Below the pieces are notes generated by a model, which was not told the DNA's origin, ran no database searches, and worked only from the letters and a program-made list of their open reading frames with translations. 13,615 nucleotides of DNA, taken from positions 1 to 13,615 of the forward strand of contig DAKQ01000143.1 in NCBI GenBank assembly GCA_002496635.1. The letters are read 5' to 3'. A program made the position numbers and the translations under genes. Of this stretch, positions 6,045 through 13,531 are shown in pieces. The stretch comes from Euryarchaeota archaeon UBA82 (lineage in GTDB: Archaea > Thermoplasmatota > Poseidoniia > Poseidoniales > Poseidoniaceae). How positions within the stretch are numbered: position 1 is the first letter of the stretch; the number at the start of each line of letters is the position of its first letter.

Positions 6045-9000
6045 ATGTTGGCCATTATGTCGAATCTACGATATCAACAGTCTCGAACACCGGCTTTTTT
6101 GCTGGTATTTCTTCTGCTATTGGTTCCCTGCACTGCGTTTGTCAGTTCTCAAGAAAGTGCGGAACCTCCTGTAGAGGTGACGCATATGCCTGCAATTCTT
6201 GTCGATGGCTTGCCTCCACTCATGTGTGGCGATGACATTTGCGAGCGCCCTCTTCGAGAATATGACAGAGATGGACGTCCTGCAGCGCAAGAATACGGAT
6301 GGTGGAATTCTTACGGACCCGATTTGGATTGGAATGGAATGGATGATCGCCTACAGCGTGTTATCGACGGAATGGATTCCATATCTCCGACTGCTATCAT
6401 TGGATCTGATGGGAAAAAGACAGTAGCAATTGTTGTAGATTATGCCTGGCATCCAACAGATACCGAAATCATTCAACTCAAAAATGTGCTAAACCAACAC
6501 GGATGGATTGGTGAAGACCAAGGCGCTTGGTTTTCAGAACTCCGCAGCATTGATTCTCTCGTAGTAGACAAGGTTCCAGTATCAGCTTTAATGGATATTT
6601 ATTTCCTTGATGGAGTTGTTGTTATTGAAATGCAAAATGTCATGGCTCCTTCAAATGATATTGCAGCTCGCGCCTCTAAGGCAAGAGATTCAGAGTTCTA
6701 TGGAAATTATATTTCTGAACAAGGTTTGACTGGAGCAGGGGTTGTCATCGCAGTTCTCGATACGGGCGTGGACAATGAACACCGTTCTTTGAACGATTTC
6801 GATGATCAAAATGATGATCCAGATCCAGATCCTAATTCCTATAGCGATCAAAAATGGTTTGGAGGATTTGATGCTACAAGCCCAAATCCAAACCAAGACG
6901 GTTCAGTTGATCCTGATGATGGTAATGGCCACGGCACCCACGTCGCAGGATCTGCTCTGGGAACTGGAAGTTCCACAGCTGTGCATAGAGGTACCGCACC
7001 AGGAGCAGGGCTTGTTGATATCAAGGTTCTTTCAGATGGTGGTGGGACGAACTCACAAGCAAGTTTGGCTGGTCTTCAATGGATGATTGATAATCAAGAT
7101 ACAGACTGGGGTATCGATAATGATTATCGTGGAATTCAAATTGGTTCGATGTCATTTGGTTCAATAAGTTCTCCCCTAAATACAGGGGATCAAGGAGACA
7201 ACGGTACTGGGGCAGAAGCGAATTTGGTCAATACCGCAACTGAAAACGGTATTATTTGTGTAGTTGCTATCGGTAACGACGGAAGTAATCGTGTTCCTTC
7301 TCCGGCAAGTGCAGATGGTGCCATTACCGTTGGTTCTGTTACCGATAAAAATACAGTAGATCGTGAGGATGACGAGTGGGATGATTATTCAAATTGGGGG
7401 CCTCGATTATCCGATCAGGATGATGATGATTGGGACGAACTTAAGCCAGACATAACCTCTTATGGGACAAATATCTATTCAGCTACAGCAGCAACAGCGC
7501 CTCTAATTCCAGGACAAGTTGCAAGTGCAGACAATGATTATGATCAAAAAACAGGAACGAGTATGGCAACTCCTATCGCATCCGGTGTTATTGCTCTCAT
7601 GCTAGAGGCAGATTCTTCTCTTTCCCCTCAAGATGTTAAGGACAATTTGAGGAATTCATCAGAGCTACGTGGTAATCCATCTGAACCAGATGTTAGCGAT
7701 CGATGGAATGAAAAGTATGGATTCGGAATTATCGATGCAAATTGCGCAGTATCTTTGATTATGGAAATTGTTTGTGGGACAGGTACTGTCATCAGGGCTC
7801 CAACAAGTGATGTTAACGTAAGTTTCCCCGTAAACGGAACGTGGCTCCTTAGTGGTGATACCACGCGGATTTCTGGAAATGTTAATACAACCGAGGTTGA
7901 TTACAATAAGGTGGAAATTTATTTGGAGCAACATTGGCAAAATAGCAACAACAAACCTCCAGTGATGCTAATGAACTGGACAGAAGCGAGAGGTCCAATG
8001 GAAAACTGGTATCTTGATGTGCTTGTTGAAGATTCTTGGGTTCAATCCGATGATAAGTATGTTTTAGTTTACGCTAAAGCATATGATGCTGATGATAATG
8101 CCTCAAATCCTGCGATTCGTTCATTCGAAGTTTCTCGGATGGGAGTTTCAATCCAAAATCCAACTTTACGAGAGGTTCTTGATGGCTCTGTACAAGTCAT
8201 AGGTCAAGTCGAAGGTGTTGAGCACGACCGTATTGAATACAGAATTGATGGAGATGAATGGAAACTTGGCACCAATTTGAACAATCTAAGTGGCGCTGGC
8301 CAAGATGGTTTAGATGAATGGGAGTTTACATGGGATACAACTGAGGTTGATGATGGTGCAAGAGAATTATCTGTTAGAATGGTTAACAAATCAGGCCTTG
8401 CATCGCCCCTAGCAATCAGGACGGTTAACATCGATAATATCGCTCCAGCACCAGCATTAAGATTCAATGGTGATCTTGAAATCTTCGATCAACAACTACC
8501 TGCCGAAACAGTTTACTCAGGAAGTTTGCTCGAACTGAAATTTAAGGTATTTAATGGTGGTGACAAAGATGCGAATGATATCTTTGTCCGGCTCAATGCC
8601 CCTGGAGAAATTTCTGAAATTTATCCCTCACAGGGGCTCATTCCCTTGCTCAAAAAAGGGCAATCAGTAGAAGTCACCCTTTGGTGGCTAGCAACTGTTG
8701 CAGGCACTCACAACGTTTCGATCGAACTGGATCCAAATAACGTTCAAGGAGACCTCAATTTGGAAGATAATATCCACTCGTTTACCTATGAAATTCTTGA
8801 GCGACCATCTGAACCTGTATTGAGATTTTTACCAGGTTCGACAACCACGCTCCCAAATATTCCAATTGTGAATGAACCGTACACAATCCGAGTACGCATC
8901 GACAACCTAGGTTTAGATGATGCTATTTCTTTGAAGGTTAATTTAGAACGAATGAATCTAGAATACGGCGGATTCGAACCCATTGACGAAGAATCAATAG

Positions 9001-10889
9001 TCGTCATTCCCGGTGCCACCACGACGTCCGGTGATGCAGTTGTATCTTTCACAGATATACATCCTGAGAAAGGAGGAGTTCTCTATCGTGCAGTATTGTC
9101 AGGTGATGGCGTTGACCCAGATCACGATACCGTAAGATTCACTGTAGCTGTTAGTGATCTCCTATCCGGCGGAACGAATCCGCTCGAATTATCCGCCGAT
9201 GAATCTCCAGTAGCATTTGCTGGAATTGGTAAATCATCACTCGTGTTCACAGAAATAAATGGAGAACTGCATGTCCGCTCTCTCAGTAGTGATTTGAGTT
9301 TACTTACCGATACATTAGTCGATGATAATTGGGCAGGTGAGTTGACGGTGTTTGAACGTAGTGACGGACTTGTGCAAGCTGCTTGGACAAGTAGAACGGA
9401 AAATCAAATTGGATCATCTCTCATCGATGTTGCAATGTCCTCATTCTCAGAAACAGGTCAGATGCTTCCAGTGCACCATCACCTCACTCCACTGAAAATA
9501 TCCGAGGGGCAATACTGGGGGTTAGACATAACTGAAGAAGATGGACTTTACGTGTTATCTGGTTATTATCGCAATATTTCTACAGGCGGTTCATGGAGTG
9601 ATACCACATCGATTTTTAGCATTCAAACTTCGAGTCCAGATCTCAGAGAGAATTGGTCTTCCCCAGTTAATCATCTCGTTAATCTTGACATACATCCCGA
9701 TGATGGAGATTCTCTCAGTACATCGCTTATCGATGGAGAATTGCATTTGCTATACCAGGAACTGAGAGATGACATTTCCGGAGAGGAACGTGTTGGTCTG
9801 ATGTATGCAAGAGGAGATCCTACGGCCGAAGACTGGTCCTATCAGTTGTCTGTAGGCGATTACGCATCATCTCCTCATTTGGGCGTCCTTGAAGTTGATG
9901 GCGAGGATATGATTTTCGCAGCTTGGATTGAGGGCGAAGGCAGATCAACTCAAATCGCACACACTGCGACAAAGGGGAATTGGGTTGAAGAAATCCACAT
10001 GGTTCCTGCACCTGGTTCAACAAGGATTGAATTCTCTCAGCATTCAGATTCTATTGACCTAATCTATGATGAGATTACAGTGTATGGAACTTCAGTTCGA
10101 TATGGTCTTTTCACAGATGATGGTGTAAATCCAGTCTTTGCTCTTGGAAACGTAATTGGAAACAATGGCGATCTTATTGGATATTCAACCAATCAAAAGG
10201 ATGGAGTTTTGTTTACCATATCAGAGACTGGCCGTATCACGATGCAAAAATTTGCACTTAATGAGGAACAAGAATCCTCAGTTCCGAAATCTTTCTTTGA
10301 ACAGTTAATCGAACCTTTGCCTGGCTCTGAATCTACGAAGAAACTCATATTCTTTGGAATACTTGGAGCAATTTCTCTGATTTTCATAATGGTAATGGCC
10401 ACCTTACGGCGCTCAAACAAAGAAGAGGATGAGATTCTTGAAGAAGAAGATGCTGATGTAGCAATAATGGTTACTGTAGAAGAAGACGACACGGATTCTG
10501 AAGAAGAACTCGTTGCAACGCTCTCTCCTTCCTCTCCTGAATTTGAAATGGAAGAACCCACACTTCTTGATACACTCGAAGCAAAGAACGCTTCTGGAGA
10601 AGGCAGTGCACGTCTTAACAGAAGAATCCAAAGGAAGCAAGAGCGTGAAATTGCTGAGATTATTTCAAAAACTCCACCTCTTCCATTACCTGGTCAACTC
10701 AATCCACTCCTGTTACCAACCGTTCCACTTGATGGAGAGCCTGTATTGCCCGCACTCCCTCCTTTACCTGAACTTCCACCGTTACGAAGGCAAGCAACTT
10801 GCCCATCCTGCAAAGCGAATTTCGTTGTTACTGATATGATGCGTTCTCAAATTGAATGTCCAATCTGCTCTGAAAAGTTCAATCTTTAG
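6045..10889 (+). CDS. Large membrane-anchored S8 subtilisin-like protease with cytosolic zinc-ribbon tail
   Basis: A 1614-residue surface subtilase. A signal peptide (hydrophobic core about 17-33) precedes a calcium-loop-like DLDWNGMDD (93-101) and a probable I9-like propeptide (about 125-200, KVPVSALMDIYFLDGVVVIE). The catalytic domain (about 210-570) has D239 in AVLDTGVD, H296 in GHGTHVAG, oxyanion N411 in AIGNDGS and S506 in GTSMATP. An Asp-rich insert lies between D239 and H296, and a second Asp cluster at 455-466; these may bind calcium. Ig-like modules (about 590-800), CARDB-like beta domains (about 805-1035) and a repetitive propeller-like region (about 1050-1405) follow. One transmembrane helix (1434-1454) leads to an acidic cytosolic stretch, a Pro/Leu-rich linker (1543-1580) and a CPxC-x15-CPxC zinc ribbon (C1586, C1589, C1605, C1608). 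The active site looks intact; domain limits after 570 are approximate. The stop TAG overlaps the glmS ribosome binding site. Confidence 0.93.
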   Translation: MLAIMSNLRYQQSRTPAFLLVFLLLLVPCTAFVSSQESAEPPVEVTHMPAILVDGLPPLMCGDDICERPLREYDRDGRPAAQEYGWWNSYGPDLDWNGMDDRLQRVIDGMDSISPTAIIGSDGKKTVAIVVDYAWHPTDTEIIQLKNVLNQHGWIGEDQGAWFSELRSIDSLVVDKVPVSALMDIYFLDGVVVIEMQNVMAPSNDIAARASKARDSEFYGNYISEQGLTGAGVVIAVLDTGVDNEHRSLNDFDDQNDDPDPDPNSYSDQKWFGGFDATSPNPNQDGSVDPDDGNGHGTHVAGSALGTGSSTAVHRGTAPGAGLVDIKVLSDGGGTNSQASLAGLQWMIDNQDTDWGIDNDYRGIQIGSMSFGSISSPLNTGDQGDNGTGAEANLVNTATENGIICVVAIGNDGSNRVPSPASADGAITVGSVTDKNTVDREDDEWDDYSNWGPRLSDQDDDDWDELKPDITSYGTNIYSATAATAPLIPGQVASADNDYDQKTGTSMATPIASGVIALMLEADSSLSPQDVKDNLRNSSELRGNPSEPDVSDRWNEKYGFGIIDANCAVSLIMEIVCGTGTVIRAPTSDVNVSFPVNGTWLLSGDTTRISGNVNTTEVDYNKVEIYLEQHWQNSNNKPPVMLMNWTEARGPMENWYLDVLVEDSWVQSDDKYVLVYAKAYDADDNASNPAIRSFEVSRMGVSIQNPTLREVLDGSVQVIGQVEGVEHDRIEYRIDGDEWKLGTNLNNLSGAGQDGLDEWEFTWDTTEVDDGARELSVRMVNKSGLASPLAIRTVNIDNIAPAPALRFNGDLEIFDQQLPAETVYSGSLLELKFKVFNGGDKDANDIFVRLNAPGEISEIYPSQGLIPLLKKGQSVEVTLWWLATVAGTHNVSIELDPNNVQGDLNLEDNIHSFTYEILERPSEPVLRFLPGSTTTLPNIPIVNEPYTIRVRIDNLGLDDAISLKVNLERMNLEYGGFEPIDEESIVVIPGATTTSGDAVVSFTDIHPEKGGVLYRAVLSGDGVDPDHDTVRFTVAVSDLLSGGTNPLELSADESPVAFAGIGKSSLVFTEINGELHVRSLSSDLSLLTDTLVDDNWAGELTVFERSDGLVQAAWTSRTENQIGSSLIDVAMSSFSETGQMLPVHHHLTPLKISEGQYWGLDITEEDGLYVLSGYYRNISTGGSWSDTTSIFSIQTSSPDLRENWSSPVNHLVNLDIHPDDGDSLSTSLIDGELHLLYQELRDDISGEERVGLMYARGDPTAEDWSYQLSVGDYASSPHLGVLEVDGEDMIFAAWIEGEGRSTQIAHTATKGNWVEEIHMVPAPGSTRIEFSQHSDSIDLIYDEITVYGTSVRYGLFTDDGVNPVFALGNVIGNNGDLIGYSTNQKDGVLFTISETGRITMQKFALNEEQESSVPKSFFEQLIEPLPGSESTKKLIFFGILGAISLIFIMVMATLRRSNKEEDEILEEEDADVAIMVTVEEDDTDSEEELVATLSPSSPEFEMEEPTLLDTLEAKNASGEGSARLNRRIQRKQEREIAEIISKTPPLPLPGQLNPLLLPTVPLDGEPVLPALPPLPELPPLRRQATCPSCKANFVVTDMMRSQIECPICSEKFNL

Positions 10890-10894
10890 GTGAT
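10888..10894 (+). promoter_or_regulatory. Ribosome binding site fixing a TTG start for glmS
   Basis: AGGTGAT overlaps the protease stop TAG (10887-10889) and lies four bases before the TTG at 10899. The in-frame GTG at 10890 sits inside this element, so taking GTG as the start would place the ribosome binding site within the coding region. The arrangement suggests translational coupling of glmS to the protease gene. Confidence 0.8.
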
Positions 10895-10898
10895 TTTT

Positions 10899-12716
10899 TT
10901 GTGCGGTATTTTTGGCTATATTGGAGATAAGAATGCTTCACAGGTTCTTGTTCAGGGCCTACTTAGACTCGAGTATAGAGGTTATGATTCAAGTGGAATT
11001 GTTGTACGGAACGGCTCTCTTCAATCGTTCAAAGATGTCGGTAAAATCTCTGATCTAACTTCATCTCTGCCCAAAATGGAAGGCACAATTGGGATATCTC
11101 ACACTCGTTGGGCAACACATGGTGGCGTGACAAAAGAGAATGCTCACCCGCATATCAGTGAGGATGGTGAAGTTGCCATCGTTCACAATGGAATTCTGCA
11201 AAATTCGGCTCAATTGCGTAAACGACTAGCACGTAAAGGAATAACACTCTCATCGGAAACTGATTCAGAGGTATTTTGCCATTTCATCTCAATGGAACTC
11301 CAAAAAGGAAAGACTCCTATGAAAGCACTTGCATCTGTCCTCCGTATTGTTCGAGGGACTTGGGGGCTATGTGTACTTTTCAAAGAGTATGATATGATCT
11401 TGTGCGCACGTAATGGTTCACCTCTGATTATTGGCCGTTCTTCAGACGAACTATTCATCTCAAGTGACCCTCATGCCATCCGGGAGCACACAAGCGAAAT
11501 GTTTGCTCTGGATGATGGACAAATCGCTCGACTTGATCGTGATGGTTTCGAAATAATGCTTCCTGAAGGAACACCTGTCGAGTCAAGTCCTCTTGATATT
11601 GATGAAGAATGGGGTGTTAGTGAATTGGGGGATTATCCTCATTTCATGCTGAAAGAAATTCATGAACAATCTCAATCTTTGCAGCACTGTATCAGTGGAA
11701 GATTACGCCATTCATCAGGTTCTGCTAATCTTGGCGGACTCGAGATTACTCCGCAAGCGCTTGCAGCAATTCCTCACGTTCGGCTAATCGGCTGTGGAAC
11801 GGCGTTACACGCTGCTCAAATTGGCCAATTGCTGATTGAGAAGTGGGCGCGTATACCGGCTGTATCCCATGTTGCAAGTGAGTTTAACATGAATGATCCA
11901 GTAATCAATTCAAAAGCAATGCATTTTGCTATATCTCAATCGGGAGAAACGGCGGATACACTTTCCGCTGTTAAAGAAATCCAACGTAAGGGCGCAGATG
12001 TTTACGGCGTCATCAATGTTGTTGGTTCAACCATTGCTCGGCAATGTGGTAGAGGAGTGTATATTCATTCAGGGCCAGAGCAATCCGTTGCATCGACAAA
12101 GGCGTTTACAAACATGGTTGGTGCACTTTCTCTTTTTGCACTTAAACTTGGCCGTGGGCGTTCTCTGAATATTTCAGAAGGTAAAAGAATTACAAAAGGT
12201 TTGAAAGAATTACCAAAGAAAATAGAAACTTATCTTGCTCATCAAGGACCAATTGCTGAGGCAGTTGATGCAATCATTGGGGCAAAGAATGTTCTTTTCC
12301 TAGGCCGTGGAGTTTCTTCTCCAGTTGCTTCAGAAGGGGCATTAAAATTGATGGAGATCGCCTATATCCCCTGTCTTGCTTATCCTGCAGGAGAAATGAA
12401 ACACGGGCCTATCGCTTTGATTGAAGAGGGTTCACCAGTTGTTGTCATCGCTCCAAACGATGGAGTTCAAGACCGAACTCTTAATGCAATTCACGAATGC
12501 AAAGCACGGGGTGCTCGCATTATTTTGATTCATGAAGAAGGAGATTCAATATCTGAAATAGGGGATGTAAATATCTCAGTACCTAAGACACATCCTATGC
12601 TTTCTCCACTAATTACCGTTCTTCCACTACAACTCATTGCCTATCAAACTGCGCTCAAGCTAGGACTTGATGTCGATCGACCCCGTAATTTGGCAAAGTC
12701 AGTAACTGTTGAGTAA
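10899..12716 (+). CDS. glmS: Glutamine-fructose-6-phosphate aminotransferase (isomerizing)
   Basis: GlmS makes glucosamine 6-phosphate from fructose 6-phosphate and glutamine, the first step towards UDP-GlcNAc. The 605-residue length is typical. The class II glutaminase domain (1-240) starts MCGIFGYIG with nucleophile C2, exposed once Met is removed, and carries GYDSSG (28-33), HTRWATHG (68-75), HNGIL (96-100) and SETD (119-122). The linker DYPHFMLKEIHEQ (245-257) leads to the first SIS domain, with GCGT (298-301), SQSGET (346-351) and SVASTKAFT (396-404). The second SIS domain has E486, the loop AYPAGEMKHGP (H502) and the C-terminal NLAKSVTVE with K600, the lysine that binds the sugar phosphate. 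TTG at 10899 is chosen because Cys must follow Met directly; a GTG start at 10890 would add three residues and block the nucleophile. Third gene after the rhomboid and subtilase. Confidence 0.97.
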   Translation: MCGIFGYIGDKNASQVLVQGLLRLEYRGYDSSGIVVRNGSLQSFKDVGKISDLTSSLPKMEGTIGISHTRWATHGGVTKENAHPHISEDGEVAIVHNGILQNSAQLRKRLARKGITLSSETDSEVFCHFISMELQKGKTPMKALASVLRIVRGTWGLCVLFKEYDMILCARNGSPLIIGRSSDELFISSDPHAIREHTSEMFALDDGQIARLDRDGFEIMLPEGTPVESSPLDIDEEWGVSELGDYPHFMLKEIHEQSQSLQHCISGRLRHSSGSANLGGLEITPQALAAIPHVRLIGCGTALHAAQIGQLLIEKWARIPAVSHVASEFNMNDPVINSKAMHFAISQSGETADTLSAVKEIQRKGADVYGVINVVGSTIARQCGRGVYIHSGPEQSVASTKAFTNMVGALSLFALKLGRGRSLNISEGKRITKGLKELPKKIETYLAHQGPIAEAVDAIIGAKNVLFLGRGVSSPVASEGALKLMEIAYIPCLAYPAGEMKHGPIALIEEGSPVVVIAPNDGVQDRTLNAIHECKARGARIILIHEEGDSISEIGDVNISVPKTHPMLSPLITVLPLQLIAYQTALKLGLDVDRPRNLAKSVTVE

Positions 12717-13436
12717 TCAAAGAACAGTAAATCGCTGTTCACTTTCTTTCCAATCAAATGGCTTGTATCCCAAAGCGTGCCTTGTATGTCGCATCTTAAC
12801 AATTCCAAGTTTACGCTTGACATCATCGTCTTTTCGATCCATGACAAGGTGAATGACACCGTCTGAGAGATAATCTTCAACCCCATATTCTCCAAATTGC
12901 TTGTGATCTTCACCTGTCATCTCACAGATGAAGAATGATGTCAATTCGAGTCTACGAACTGCCTCAAAGAGTCTGAAAATTTCATCACGAGGATTTTCCA
13001 TCTTCGTCAAGGTAAAGAATGCTCCGAGTGAATCGAACACAAGAAGTTCAAATCCAATGGACTTACGATAATTGGTAAGTTGTTTGATAAGTTGACCCAT
13101 CCAATCAACACGATTACTCATTCCTTGTTCATCTAATTGAACACGAAGATCTGACAAATCGATAATTGCGATTCGGTTACGAACACGTGGGTCGTCTACG
13201 TTCATGCCCATGTTTGACATGTGAGCACGAAGCGAGTCTTTTCCTTGTTCCAGAGTTACGTAGATACCACTTGTCTCACCGTAGAGAACTGCATTGTACA
13301 AGACAGAGAATGTTACGCTGGATTTCATGGCTCCAGAGGCACCTGCAACGATGCATATGTGCCCTTTTGGAATTCCTCCTTGCATGTTTTCATCCAATCC
13401 TTCAATGTGAGTTGGTATTCGATTCATGGTGTCCAT
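12717..13436 (-). CDS. KaiC-like RecA-superfamily ATPase
   Basis: A 239-residue single-domain KaiC/RadA-type ATPase. It begins with the usual family entry (RIPTHIEGLDENMQGGIPKG, 6-25), then the P-loop GASGAMKSS (32-40), in which Met37 replaces the Gly expected before the Lys. A KaiC-type catalytic acidic position follows at E63 in YVTLEQ, then Walker B LLVFD (D135). The EYGVEDYLSDGVIHL segment near the C-terminus is also typical of KaiC-like proteins. Such archaeal single-domain proteins are often regulatory or signal-linked ATPases; no specific role can be read here. ATG at 13436 is chosen; a longer frame from TTG at 13463 adds MVCFRRGAT, which looks unlike the family, and ATG at 13427 is also possible. 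No Shine-Dalgarno is visible. The stop codon abuts that of glmS with no spacer; the start side faces maf across 95 bases. Confidence 0.88.
   Translation of the reverse strand: MDTMNRIPTHIEGLDENMQGGIPKGHICIVAGASGAMKSSVTFSVLYNAVLYGETSGIYVTLEQGKDSLRAHMSNMGMNVDDPRVRNRIAIIDLSDLRVQLDEQGMSNRVDWMGQLIKQLTNYRKSIGFELLVFDSLGAFFTLTKMENPRDEIFRLFEAVRRLELTSFFICEMTGEDHKQFGEYGVEDYLSDGVIHLVMDRKDDDVKRKLGIVKMRHTRHALGYKPFDWKESEQRFTVL
12722..12740. terminator. Possible two-way terminator hairpin between glmS and the KaiC-like gene
   Basis: GAACAG (12722-12727) and CTGTTC (12735-12740) form a perfect 6-bp inverted repeat with a 7-base loop. It starts six bases after the glmS stop and is followed on the plus strand by ACTTTCTTTCC, and on the minus strand by TTTGATTA. 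It lies inside the last codons of the KaiC-like gene. Archaeal termination relies mainly on T-tracts, so the hairpin may be incidental. Confidence 0.35.
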
Positions 13437-13486
13437 TGTTGCGCCCCGTCTAAAGCAAACCAATCAGCCCTTTGAAACTCACGCTC

Positions 13487-13500
13487 CAAACGTTTGCAAA
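13487..13500. promoter_or_regulatory. Overlapping palindromes in the KaiC-like/maf divergent promoter region
   Basis: CAAACGTTTG (13487-13496) is a perfect 10-bp palindrome, and TTTGCAAA (13493-13500), a perfect 8-bp one, overlaps it. They lie near the middle of the 95-base divergent spacer, about 32-45 bases before the maf ATG. That is where a TATA/BRE element would sit if maf has a short leader. An operator for one or both genes is possible, but palindromes this short also occur by chance. Confidence 0.3.
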
Positions 13501-13531
13501 ATGTGATGAAGGTATTCCTCTTAGATGGGCC

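Noticed and set aside
6093..6144. Possible lipoprotein signal (Cys29 after the hydrophobic core of the subtilase)
   Set aside because: The residues before Cys are L-V-P, and Pro at -1 does not fit a lipobox; an ordinary signal peptide is more likely, and the protein already has a C-terminal anchor.
6690..7086. Ile-rich open frames on both strands over the subtilase Asp-rich region
   Set aside because: They arise from out-of-frame reading of repeated GAT/GATCCA codons; the subtilase frame has the catalytic motifs.
10193..10561. 122-codon minus-strand open frame rich in serine
   Set aside because: Its serine runs are the reverse-strand reading of the GAA/GAT-rich codons of the subtilase acidic tail; no independent support.
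13437..13463. KaiC-like start at TTG 13463
   Set aside because: The extra residues MVCFRRGAT look unrelated to the family and no ribosome binding site supports TTG; an ATG follows at 13436.
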